Assembly: GCF_042477335.2 (NCBI RefSeq)
Contig: NC_091262.1
Span: forward strand, 40,831,001-40,895,000
From: Ovis canadensis
Taxonomy: Eukaryota > Chordata > Mammalia > Artiodactyla > Bovidae
Direction of reading: 5' to 3'
Length of the DNA stretch: 64,000 nucleotides
Shown: piece by piece, positions 34,013 to 44,524 of the stretch
Position numbering within the stretch: position 1 is the stretch's first letter
Layout of the letters: the number at the start of each line of letters is the position of its first letter
Position numbers and translations under genes: made by a program
Notes under the pieces: generated by a model
The model's input: the letters and a program-made list of their open reading frames with translations, nothing else
Told to the model about the DNA's origin: nothing
Database searches by the model: none

Positions 34013-36056
34013 GCTGTTGTTGTTCAGTCTCTCACTCACGTCCGCCTCTTTATGACCCCATGAACTGCAGCATGCCAGGCTTCCCTGTCCTTCACTACCT
34101 GCCTGAGTTTGCTCAAACTCACATCCACTGAGTCAGTGTTGCCATCCAGCTATCTCATCCTCTATCACCCCCTTCTCCTCTTGCCCTCAATCTTTCCCAG
34201 CATCAGGGTCTTTTCCAATGAGTCAGTTCTTCACACCAGGTGCCAAAGTATTGGATCTTCAGCTTCAGAACCAGTACTTCCAGTGAATATTCAGAACTGA
34301 TTTCCTTCAGGATTGGCTGGTTTGATCTCCTTGCAGTCCGAGGGACTCTCAAGAGCCTTTGCCAGCACCACAATTTGAAAGCATCAATTCTTCAGCACTC
34401 AGCCTTCCTCATGGTCCAACTCACATCTGTACATGACTACTGGAAAAACCATAGCTTTGACTATAATGGACCTTTGTCATCAAAGTCATGTCTCTGCTTT
34501 TTAATACACTGTCTAGGTTTGTCATAGCTTTTCATCCAAGGAGCAAGCGTCTTTTAATTTCGTGGCTGCAGGCACAGTCTGCATTGATTTTGGAGCCTGA
34601 GAAAATGAAATCTGACAGTTTCCACTTTTTCCTCAACTATTTGCCATGAACTGATGGGACCAGATGTGAGGATATCCTTTTTATGATTGTTGAGTTTTAA
34701 GCCAACTTCTTCACTTTTCTCTTTCACCTTCATCAAGAGGCTCTTTAGTTCCTCTTTATTTTCTGCCATTAAAGTAGTCTCATCTGCATATCTGAGATTA
34801 TTGACGTTTCTCCTGGCAGTCTTGAATCCAGCTCGTGAGTCATCCAGCCTGGCATTTCACATGATGTACTCTGCATAGAAGTTAAATAAGCAGGTGACAG
34901 TATACAGCCTTGACGTGCTCCTTTCCCAATTTGGAACCAGTCTGTCATTCCATGTCCAGTTGTAACTGTTGCTTCTTGTCCTGAATAGAGGCTTCTCAGG
35001 AGGCACATAGTGTGGTCTGCTATTCCCATATCTTCAAGAATATTCCACAGTTTGTTGTGATCTAAACAGTGAACAGCTTTAGCATAGTCAATGAAGCAGA
35101 AGTAGAGTTTTTTTTTTTAATTCTCTTGATTTTTCAATGATCTAACAAATGTTGGCACTTTGATCTCTGGTTCCTCTGCCTTTTCTAAATCCATGTTGTA
35201 CATCTGGAAGTTCTTGGTTCATGTACTGCTGAAGGCTAGCTTGAAGGATTTTGAGCATAATCTTACCAGCATGTGAAATGAGTGCAATTGCATGGTCGTT
35301 TCCAATGGCAACCCGCTCCGGTACTCTTGCCTGGAAAATCGCATGGACGGAGGAGCCTGGTAGGCTGCAGTCCATGGAGTCGCTAAGAGTCGGACGTGAC
35401 TGAGTGACTTCACTTCACTCACTTTGAGCCTTCTTTGCCATTGCCTTTCTTTGGGATTAGAATGAAAACTGACCTTTTCCAGTCCCATGGCCATTGCTGA
35501 GTTTTTCAAATTTGCTGGCATATTGAGTGCAGCACTTTCACAGCATCATCTTTTAGGATTTGATGTAGCTCAGCTGGAATCCCATCCCCTCCACTAGCTT
35601 TGCTTGTAGTGATGCTTCCTAAAGCCCATTTGACTTCACACTCCAGGATATCTGACTCTGGGTGAGTGACAACACCATTGTGGTTACCTGGGTCATTAAG
35701 AACTTTTTTGTATGGTTCTTCTGTGTATTTTTGCCACCTCTTCTTAATCTCTTCTGCTTCTGTTAAGTCCTTGCCATTTTTGTCCCTTTTTGCGCCTATG
35801 TTTGCATGAACTATTCCCTTGGTATCTCCAGTTTTCTTAAAAGATCTTTAGTCTTTCCCATTCTATTGTTTTCTTCTATTTCTTTTCAGTGTTCACATAA
35901 CAAGGCTTTCTTATCTCTCCTTGCTGTTCTCTGGAACTCTGCATTCACTTGGGTATCTTTCCCTTTCTGCTTTGCCTTTCACTTCTCTTCTTTCCTCAGC
36001 TGTTTGTAAGGCTACTCACACAACCACTTTGCCTTCTTGCATTTCTTTTTCAGTAT
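34013..36056 (-). repeat. BovB LINE, long 5'-truncated copy
   Basis: Minus-strand BovB from the endonuclease/RT linker (near 36050) to its 3' end at 34013. Frames are broken: a piece at 34769-34554, one at 35029-34769, and one at 35375-35142. A half BovA is nested at 35301-35420. Confidence 0.92.
35301..35420 (+). repeat. BovA 3' half nested in BovB
   Basis: Plus-strand BovA without the tRNA head (caatggcaacccgctccggt onward; tail gagtcggacgtgactgag). No clear TSD; BovB resumes at about 35421. Confidence 0.85.
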
Positions 36057-36715
36057 GCCTTCCTGGAAGAAATATCGATTTTGATCTTTGGCCCGTTGAT
36101 TTCTTGGGTTATTCATCTATTTGATATTAAGCTGCAAGGATTGTTTCTATGTTTTGGACACAGATTCCTTGTGAGTATCTTCAATTACAAATATATTTTT
36201 CCTATTCTGAGGGTCATCTTTCTCTTTTGTTTAGGGTTTCCTTTACTATGCAGATGCTTTTAAGATTAACTTGGTCCCATTCCCTAACTTGTGGATTATT
36301 TTTCATTTTTCTGAGGGGTGGATCCCAAAAGCACTTGGTGGAATTGATGTCACAGTGTGTCCCACCTATAGTTTCCTCAAGAGTTCCATAGTATCCGTCC
36401 TTACATTTAGATCTTTATCTTATTTGAAGTTTATTTCTGTGTATGGTTTGAGAGAGATTCTAATTCATTCTCCTTTTCATTGCTCAAGGAACCAGTGGGC
36501 TGGCCTCCATATTGGCACTCACCTGTTTTCATTTTTAGCATCAGAGGAGGAAGGTTCCCTTTTCTCCACAGCATTTGATGGATTTGACCTCTGTAGAGTG
36601 CTTGACAATGTCCATTCTGGCAGGTTTGGGGTGATACCTCATTGCAGGATTGAACACACTTCCTTACTATTTAGGGATGCTGACATCTTTTCATGTGATT
36701 TTTTTTTTAAGGTGT
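36057..36715 (-). repeat. L1 ORF2-antisense joined to 3'UTR piece
   Basis: gaagaaatatcgattttgat through tcttatttgaagtttatttc is ORF2 antisense. After ctcaaggaaccag the text switches to 3'UTR (gcatcagaggaggaaggttc, then ggggtgatacctcattg), which in intact L1 lies on the other side. The same switch occurs in other units. Confidence 0.8.
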
Positions 36716-36898
36716 GAGTTAAGGGTACTTGTTAAAACTGGCTTCATGAAGGTCTACCCAGTTATGAGTTCTTTTCAATGACCACCCCTAGGAGACTCCT
36801 GGAAGGCAATTGTTTACTTACACCTCCCTCCCTCTCCCAGACCTTGTGAGAGTATTAAGTGCCAGTCAACACTTTTATAGTTGTAGTTACCAATATGG

Positions 36899-36912
36899 CC
36901 ACAAGGAGGCAG
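36899..36912 (+). promoter_or_regulatory. CTCF-like motif 2
   Basis: ccacaaggaggcag preceded by atagttgtagttaccaat. Matches 12 of 14 consensus positions. Confidence 0.5.
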
Positions 36913-36925
36913 TATTTCTTCGTGC

Positions 36926-36926
<1 letters not shown>

Positions 36927-37009
<83 letters not shown>
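36927..37009. repeat. (CTG)28 trinucleotide microsatellite
   Basis: About 27.7 perfect CTG units (AGC on the other strand), directly continuous with the short CTG run of a BovA2 SINE. Minus-strand frames through it give a poly-Ser run that is an artefact. It lies 15 bp from CTCF-like motif 2. Confidence 0.97.
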
Positions 37010-37402
37010 AAGTCGCTTCAGTCGTGTCCGACTCTGTGCGACCCCATAGACGGCAGCCCACCAGGCTCCCCTGGCCCTGGGATTCTCCAGGCAAGAACAC
37101 TGGAGTGGGTTGCCATTGCCTTCTCCAATGCATGAAAGTGAAAATTGAAAGTGAAGTCGCTCAGTCGTGTTCGACTCTTCGCGACCCCATGGACTGCAGC
37201 CCACCAGGCTCCTCCGTCCATGGGATTTTCCAGGCAAGAGTACTGGAGTGGGGTGCCATCGCCTTCTCCGAATGGAAGCTTGCTGCTGCTGCTAAGTCGC
37301 TTCAGTCGTGTCCGACTCTGTGCAACTCCATAGACGGCAGCCCACCAGGCTCCCCCGTCCCTGGGATTCTCCAGGCAAGAACACTGGAGTGGGTTGCCAT
37401 TT
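36929..37402 (-). repeat. BovA2 multimer
   Basis: Three consecutive BovA tails on the minus strand: about 37010-37120, 37140-37270 and 37285-37400. The set is flanked by cttcgtgccct at 36918-36928 and ccttcgtgccct at 37403-37414. The middle tail ends in a second short CTG run at 37282-37293. Confidence 0.88.
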
Positions 37403-37480
37403 CCTTCGTGCCCTACTTTCTTTTTTCTTCGTTTTTTTAAACCTTTTTCTGAACTGTCATTGTTTTTTTATATTGGAATA

Positions 37481-37533
37481 GGGCTTCCCAGGTGGTGCTA
37501 GTGGTAAAGACCCTGCCTGCCAATGCAGGAGAC
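37481..37533 (+). repeat. Bov-tA head fragment
   Basis: Only the 5' tRNA-like part (gggcttcccaggtggtgcta onward) is present before L1 resumes at about 37534. Confidence 0.75.
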
Positions 37534-38300
37534 ATACTTTCAGGTGTTTTGAGATGGCCATCCTGACTGATGTGAGGTGATATCACATCAGACTTTCGAT
37601 TTGCCTTTGTGTCAGAATGAGAGATGCTGAGCATGTTCTCATGTGCCTAATCACAATACCTATGTCTTCCTCCAAGAAATATCCATTTCTGTGTTTGGCC
37701 CATTTGTGTCTTGGGTTGTTGTGTTTTTGATATTGAACTACTTGGGGCTCCTTGTTTGTTTTGGAGATGAGTTCCTTGTTGGTATCTTCATTTGCAAATA
37801 TTTCTTCCCATTCCAGGTTGCAATTGTCTTTCATTTGGGGTTTCCTTTGTTGTGCAAATGCTTTTAGGGTTAATTAGGTTCTGTTTTCTTATTTTTGGTT
37901 TATTTTTCATTCATCTAAGAGCTGTATCCAAAAAGATCTTCCTGTAATTTATGTTACTGTATGTCCTGGCTATGGCTCCTCAAGATTTTCTAAATCCTGA
38001 CATTTAGATCTTTTATTTGGAGTTATTTTGTGTATGGTGTTAGGGACTATTCTAACCTCATTCTCATTTTCCTTGTATCAGTATCCATCTCTCTATCCTT
38101 CACAGGGTCTGTTGCCAGTTTACATTCCCGGCATCAGTGGAGGAATGCTCCCTTTTCTCCGCACCTTCACCAGCGGTTATTGTTGTCAAGTTTCTAGGAA
38201 CGGCCGTTCTGACTGCTGTGAGGTGATACCTGGCTGCGGTTTTGATTTGCATTTCTTTGATATTTAGCCATGTTGATGTCTTTTCATGAGATTTGTTTTA
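37534..38300 (-). repeat. L1 antisense (3'UTR, ORF2, second 3'UTR piece)
   Basis: gagatggccatcctgactga, then ccaagaaatatccatttctg, then gtgtatggtgttagggacta (ORF2), then the switch cagggtctgttgccagttta near 38103, then gtgaggtgatacctggctgc. This is the full unit order. Confidence 0.85.
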
Positions 38301-38417
38301 AAGGGTGTGAGATAAACTTACCTCTTGAGATGGGTCTTGTATGCCTGCCTGTTTTGAATTCTTTTTCGATGACCACCACTAGGACATTTCCTGAGGTTAG
38401 TTGTTTTTCACTTACTA

Positions 38418-38876
38418 CAAAGGTCCAAATAGTCAAATCTAAGGTTCTTTCAGTAGTTATGTATGGATGTGAGAGTAAGATCATAAAGAATGCTGAGCAC
38501 TGAAGAACTGATGCTTTCCAATTGTGGTGCTGGAGAAGACTCTTGAGAGTCTGTTTGACAGCAAGGAGATCAAACCAGCCAGTCCTTAAGGAAATCAACC
38601 CTGAACATTCATTGGAAGGACTGATGCTGAAGCTGAAGCTCCAGTACTTTGGCCACCTGACAAGAAGAGCTGATCGTTGGTAAAGACCCTGATGCTGGGA
38701 AAGATTAAGGGCAGGAAGAGAAGAGGGTGACAAAGGATGAGATGGTTGGATGACATCACCTACTCAATAAACATGAGTTTTGGCAAATTCCAGGAGATAG
38801 TCAAAGACAGGGAAGCCTGATGTGCTGCAGTGCATGGGGTTGCAAACAGTCGGACATGACTGAGCAACTAAATAAC
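38418..38876 (+). repeat. BovB 3' fragment inside a unit
   Basis: Plus-strand BovB 3' region (aaggtccaaatagtcaaatc to gacatgactgagcaactaaa). It separates the unit's acatttcctgag part (38386) from its CTCF-like part (38941). Confidence 0.88.
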
Positions 38877-38940
38877 AGGAACCCTGTGAATATTAAATAT
38901 CCATCAGCACAGCTTTTCAAGTTGTTGTTACTGACAATGA

Positions 38941-38954
38941 CCACAAGGTGGCAG
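38941..38954 (+). promoter_or_regulatory. CTCF-like motif 3
   Basis: ccacaaggtggcag, matching 13 of 14 consensus positions, preceded by agttgttgttactgacaatg. The best-scoring copy by eye together with motif 9. Confidence 0.6.
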
Positions 38955-38974
38955 CATTACTTTATGTCCAACTT

Positions 38975-39150
38975 TTTTTTCAGTCCTGTAAATTTCTTAT
39001 TATTTAGCATTGGCATAGAGGTGATTTACAATGTGGCATTTGTTTCAGGGGTAAAGGAACTTGATCCAGTTCTATATAGACATTTATCTATTCTCTTTCT
39101 TGTTCTTTTTCGCATCCTGTGGTATTCAAAACTCTTATTTTCCCAACTTT
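38975..39150 (-). repeat. L1 3'UTR, antisense
   Basis: cagtcctgtaaatttcttat and gaggtgatttacaatgtggc mark the 3' end of L1 in antisense; this is the start of the next unit. Confidence 0.7.
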
Positions 39151-39345
39151 ATCTGGAGATTGAGGGGCTCATGCAGAGGGCAAGAGGCACTCCAGGAACA
39201 TCATGGGGCACCCTGCCTCCCACATCCTTCCAGGACCTGAGCCCTACAACAATCCAGCCTTGGAAGCTCAGCCTGCCCAGTCTCCAGAGATTTGAAAGAA
39301 GCCAAGGAAACCATGGACTGAGGGTAACAGAGTCAGGTTTTGTTT
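39150..39345. repeat. GC-richer unit segment B, copy 2
   Basis: ctggagattgaggggctcat, caagaggcactccaggaaca and cagcctgcccagtctccaga recur at 32077 and 55883. Not L1. Family unknown. Confidence 0.75.
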
Positions 39346-39398
39346 TTCTTTTCTTTTTTTTATCCTCTAGTTTGCAATGGAGTGTGTAGGGGAATTGG

Positions 39399-39560
39399 TG
39401 CTTCCCTTGCGGCTCAGACAGTAAAGAATCTGCCTGCAATGCAGGACACCTGGGTTTGATCCCTGGGTTCGAAAGATCCCCTGGAGGAAGGCATGGCAAC
39501 CCATTCCAGTATTCTTGCCTGGGAAACCCCAGGGACAGAGTAGCCTGGTGGGCTACAGAT
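39399..39560 (+). repeat. Bov-tA SINE, 3'-truncated
   Basis: Plus-strand head and most of the body; ends after ctggtgggctacaga. Confidence 0.88.
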
Positions 39561-39562
39561 GG

Positions 39563-40533
39563 TAGGTGTCCCTGTGTCCTTTAAAATGTTGGTTTTCTCT
39601 GGATGTATACCCAGGCATGGGATTGCTGGGTCTGAAGATACTTCTCTATTTTAAGACTCTGCATACTGTTCTCCCTAGTGGATCTCCACTGGACATTTCC
39701 AACAACAGTGCAGGAACATTCTCTTCTCTCCACGCTCTCTCTAGCATTTATTTTTGAACATATTTTGAGATGGCCATTCTGACCTGTGTGAGGTGGATGC
39801 CTCATTGGATTTGCTTTGTGTTTGTGTAAGAATTAGTGATGCTGAAAATGTCCTCCGGTGCCTAATCACAGTCTGTATGTCTTCCTCCAAGAAATACCCA
39901 TTTCTGTGTTTGGCCCATTTGTGTCTTGGGTTGTCTGTGCTTTTGATATTGAGCTGTATGAGCTGTCTGTGTGTTTCAGAGATGTGTTCCTTGTGGGTAT
40001 CTTCATTTGCAAACATTTCTTCCCATTCTGGGCTTCGTCTGTCTTTCATTTTGGGTTTCCTTTGCTGTACAAATGTTTTATGGTTAATTAGGTCCCATTT
40101 TCTTATTTTTTGGTTTATTTTTCATTCATCTAAGAGGTGTGTCCATAAAGACCTCGCTGTGATTTATGTCTATGTGTGTTCTGCCTATGTTTTCCCTAAA
40201 CCTTCATAGTATCCATCCTCACATTTAGATCTTTATATTATTTGGAGTTTATTTTGTGTATGGTGTTAGGGAGTATTTTAACCTCATTTTCTTTGCCTCA
40301 ATAACCATCACACCATCCTTCACAGTGTCTGTTACCAATTTGTATTCCCAGCATTAGGGGAGGATATTCCTTTTTCTCTGCGTCTTCACCGGCAGTTATT
40401 GTTTGTAGAGTTTCTGAGAATGGCCACTCTGACTGGTGTGAGGTGATTACTTGCTGTGGTTTCTATTTGCATTTCTAATATTTAACAATGTTGACATCTT
40501 TTCGTGTAATTCTTTTTTAAGGGTCAAAAATTA
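39563..40533 (-). repeat. L1 antisense (3'UTR, ORF2, second 3'UTR piece)
   Basis: gatgtatacccaggcatggg through gatattgagctgtatgagct and gtgtatggtgttagggagta, then the switch cagtgtctgttaccaatttg at 40323, then gtgtgaggtgattacttgct. Same order as at 37534 and 59953. Confidence 0.85.
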
Positions 40534-42576
40534 CATTAGACATTCTGTAATGATCTCACTTCATTTTCAAGGCAAACCATTCAACATCACAGTAATCCAA
40601 GTCTATGTCCCAACCACTGATGCCCAAGAAGCTGAAGTTGAACAGTTCTGTGAAGACCTATAAGACTTTCTAGAACACCAGAGAAAAGATGTCCTTTTCA
40701 TCATAGGGGATTAGAATGAAAAAGTCAAAAGTCAACAAATACCTGGAGTAACAGGTAAGTTTAACCTTGGAGTACAAAGTGAAGCAGGGCAAATGTTAAC
40801 AGAGTTTTGTTAAGAGAACATACTGGTCATAGCAAACATCCTCTTCCAACAACACAAGAGACAACTCTACACATGGACATTCTCAGATGGTCAATACCGA
40901 AATCAGATTGATTATATTCTTTGCAGCCAATGATGGAGAAGCTCTATACAGTCAGCAAAAACAAGACCATGAGCTCCTTATTGCCAAATTCAGACTTAAA
41001 TTGAAGAAAGTAGGGAAAATCACTAGGTCATCCAGGTATGACCTAAATCAAAGCCCTTGTGATTATATAGTGGAAGTGACAAATAGATGCAAGGAATTGG
41101 AGCTGATAAAGTGCCTGAAGAACTATGCATGGAGGTTCCTAACGCTGTACAAGAGGCAGTGATCAAAACCATCCCCAAGGAAAAAGAAATGCAGCAAATC
41201 AACATGGTTGTCTGAGGAGGCCTTACAAATAGCTGAGAAAAGAAGAGACGCAAAAGGCAAAGGAGAAATGGTAAGATACACTTAACTGAATGCAGAGTTC
41301 CAGAGAATAGCAAGGAGAGATAAGAAGCCTTCATCAGTGAACAATGCAAAGAAACAGAGGAGAACAATAGAATGGGAAAGCCTAAAGATCTCTAAGAAAA
41401 TCGGAGATACCAAGGGAACATTTCATGCAAAGACGGGCACAATAAAGGAAAAAAAATGTCAAGGACCTAACAGAAGCAGAATATATTTAAGAAGAGGTGG
41501 CAAGGAAACACAGAACTGTACAAAAAAGGTCTTATCAACTTGGATAACCACGATAGTGTGATCACTCACCTAGAGCCAGACATCCTGGAATGTGAAGTCA
41601 GTTGGGCCTTAGGAAGGATTACTATGAACAGAGCTAGTGGAGGTGATAGAATTCTGGCTGAGCTATATCAGATCCTAAAAGATGATGCTGTGAAAGTGCT
41701 GCGCTCAATATACCTGCAAACTTGGAAAACTCAGCAGTGGCCACAGGAGTGGAAAGGATCAGTTTTCATCCCAATTCCAAAGAAAGGCAATGCCTAAGGA
41801 AGTTCAGACTACCACACAATTACACTCATTTCCCACGCTAGCAAAGTAATACTCAAAATCCATCAAGCTAGGCTTCAACAGTACATGAACCAAGAACTTC
41901 CAGATGTACAAGCTGGGTTTAGAAAAGGCAGAGGAACTGGAGATTGCCAACATTCATTGGATCATAAAGAAAACAAGAGAATTTCAGAAGAACATCTACT
42001 TCTGCTTTAAAGCCTTCGACTGTGTGGATCAAAACAAATTGTGAAAAATTCTTAAATAGTAGGGAATACCAGACTACCTTACCTGCCTCCTGAGATACCT
42101 GTATGCAGGTCAAAAGCAACACTTAGAACTGGACATGGAACAACAGATGGGTTTCAAATTGGGAAAGGAGTGTGTCAAGGCTGTATATTGTCACCCTGCT
42201 TATTTAACTTATATGCAGAGTACATTATGCAAAATGCTGGGCTGGACGCATCACAAGCTGGAATTAAGATTACCAGAAGAAAGATCAACAACCTCAGATG
42301 TGCAGCTGATACCACTCTAATGGCAGAAAGTGAAGAGCAACTAAAGAGCTTCCTGACGAGGGTAAAAGAGGAGAGTGAAAAAGCTGGCTTAAAACTCAAC
42401 ATTCAAAAAGCTAAAATCATGGCATCTCGTCCCATAACTTCATGGCAAATAGATGGGGAAAAAGTGGAAACAGTGACAGACTTTATTTTCTTGGGCTCCA
42501 TAATCACTGCAGATGATGGCTACAGCCATAAAATTAACAGACACTTGCTCCTTGGAATACAGGCTATGACAAATGT
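40534..42576 (+). repeat. BovB LINE, 5' and RT part
   Basis: Plus-strand BovB from within the endonuclease domain through the RT. The frame at 42170-42574 covers the RT core, but the catalytic YADD is changed to CAAD before TTLMA, so it cannot be active. It stops about 60 bp short of where the next, inverted, BovB segment begins on the family map. Confidence 0.93.
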
Positions 42577-43010
42577 TTCTTCAGTCATTCAGTCATGTAT
42601 GCCTCTTTGTGAGCTCATGGACTGCAGCACGCCAGGCTTCCCTCTCTTTCACCATCACCAGAGTTTGCTCAAACTAATGTCCATTGAGTCAGTGATGCCA
42701 TCCAACCATCTAATCCTCTGTCGTCCCCTTCTCTTGCCCTCAGCCTTTCCCAGCATCAGGGTCTTTTCCATTGAGTCAGCTCTTCGCATCAGGTGGCCAA
42801 AATATTGGAGCTTTATTTTCAGTATCAGCCCTTCCAATGAATATATAGGGTTGATTTCCTTTAATATTGACTGGTTTGATCTCCTTGCACCCCAAAGCAC
42901 TCAAGAGTCTTCTCTAGCACCGCAATTCAAAAGCATCAGATCTTCACTGCTCAACCTTTTTGGTCCAACTCTCACAGCCATATACGATTGCTGGAAAAAC
43001 TGGTAGCTTT
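42577..43010 (-). repeat. BovB 3' part, inverted relative to 40534-42576
   Basis: Minus-strand BovB 3' end. Its terminus (plus tcagtcattcagtcatgtat) abuts the plus-strand segment, and its inner end (gctggaaaaactggtagctt) continues the family sequence just after the gap. Confidence 0.9.
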
Positions 43011-44046
43011 TATTCTCGCATATGGGATATCAAATTTGTCTTCACATATTGTCTGCTATATTTAGACTCTCGGTTCATACTCCATGTAACCATGTAGTGT
43101 AGTAATTAAATACAGTTAGAAACAAAGCTTTGTTTTAAGGATGTGGTTTGCCTACCAGCAGCATAGGAATGTTCCATTTTCTCCAGCCCCTTTTACCCTG
43201 GTATGACATCTCAAAACTCAGAAACTCTTGCTTGTTGATATGATTATCAATTTCATTTTAGCTCAGTTTGAACAGAGAAGCAAAAAAATGAGGGGGCCAG
43301 TTTTTTCAGGTCTCTTTAGGGAGAGAAAGGAATCTGTTAGAAGACGAAGTATATGCAGCTCGTGGGCTCTTTGAGTCACTCATTTTTTGCAGGAGTTTTC
43401 TTGTATTTGTTTTCAAGTGTGATCTTTCATTCATATAATAACCAATAACAGAATTTGAAGAAACAAATTTGAAATGATGGCTTGCTTCTACTCAGAAAAT
43501 CTGAACACAAAGGAACCAATGTGAACCGCAAAGATCAGGGTGCCAAGCTTTTAAGAGTATATTAGGTTTGCAAATAATAACTAGTATGCTTGTTTTTTCA
43601 AGAGTATATTTTTACTCTGATAAATAATAAACTTTTCCAGAAGGCTATCAGTGTGGCTGCCTCCTGCTAGAAGCCTGGGATGCTGGAATCAGGCAACTTC
43701 CTGTCTGTCTTTACAAGACACTGGGCTGCACTCTAAGAATATCTTGGCTCTCCAGAGGATCCGGACCATCAGGGGGCCACAGAAATTGGTAACAGTTTTG
43801 TTTTGCCTGTTGAAATGTTTGATGACCAAGGTTCCTTCAATTCCTGATGTGGGTGAAGTGTGGAGTCCAGTGATGATTTCTTTAAGAGATGTACATCCTA
43901 GTTCCCACATGAGGGTTAGCCCCACGTCCAACGATGAGGCCCTGCTTGAGTGTGGCCAGTGCCTCCTAGAGAGCAGCTTTACGCTAATCTAAACCCAACC
44001 AAGTTCTGTCTACGTGGTAGATTCAGGCCTCTCTAAATCTTGTCTA
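43011..44046. other. Mixed sequence with no certain identity
   Basis: 43140-43200 recalls L1 3'UTR (ctaccagcagcataggaatg). From 43640 to 44000 the sequence is denser in coding-like frames on both strands (80 codons at 43931-43689; 113 codons at 43651-43992). I do not recognise either protein. Confidence 0.35.
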
Positions 44047-44243
44047 GGGGTTCCCTTGTAGCTCAGATGGAAAAGAATCTGCCTGCAATGCAGGAGACCT
44101 GGGTTCGATCCCTGGGTTAGGAGGATCCCCTGAAGAAGTGAATGGCTACCCACTACCAATATTCTTGCCTGGGGTATTCCATGCGGAGAGGAGCCTGACA
44201 GGCTACAGTCCATGGGGTCACAAGTGTCAGACATGATAACACT
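44047..44243 (+). repeat. Bov-tA SINE
   Basis: Full plus-strand Bov-tA with intact box B-like ggttcgatccctggg. Confidence 0.92.
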
Positions 44244-44524
44244 TACATTTTACTGTTCAAGTCCTGTCTGCACTGATGATGTTTAATGAGACCGTGCGCT
44301 TTCTGCAGTAAGGACGTTTAGGCCTGACTGTTCTGTGTGCACTGGGATTTGGGGACCAGGGTACAGGCCTGGCCTCTGTCTGGGAAACTCCATGCCTGCG
44401 TCTGAGTGTCAGTGCTCAGATGTCTGGGCTCTGGGGCTGGGTGGGCTTCTCTGGGAACCGTGCTCTCCTCTGAGTGGGCTTCCCTGGCCCTCCCGGGGGT
44501 CAGTGCTGCGGTCGGGCTCCTAGT

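Noticed and set aside
36887..37237. Long minus-strand frame with a poly-Ser run and the overlapping poly-Leu frame
   Set aside because: Both are translations of the (CTG)n tract and BovA2 SINE; no gene structure.
38820..39389. 189-codon plus-strand frame
   Set aside because: Runs through the BovB tail, the CTCF-motif segment, L1 3'UTR and segment B; not conserved in sister units.
42170..43006. 278-codon plus-strand frame
   Set aside because: First half is BovB RT with a ruined catalytic motif; second half is the inverted BovB 3' end read antisense. Chance frame across an inversion junction.
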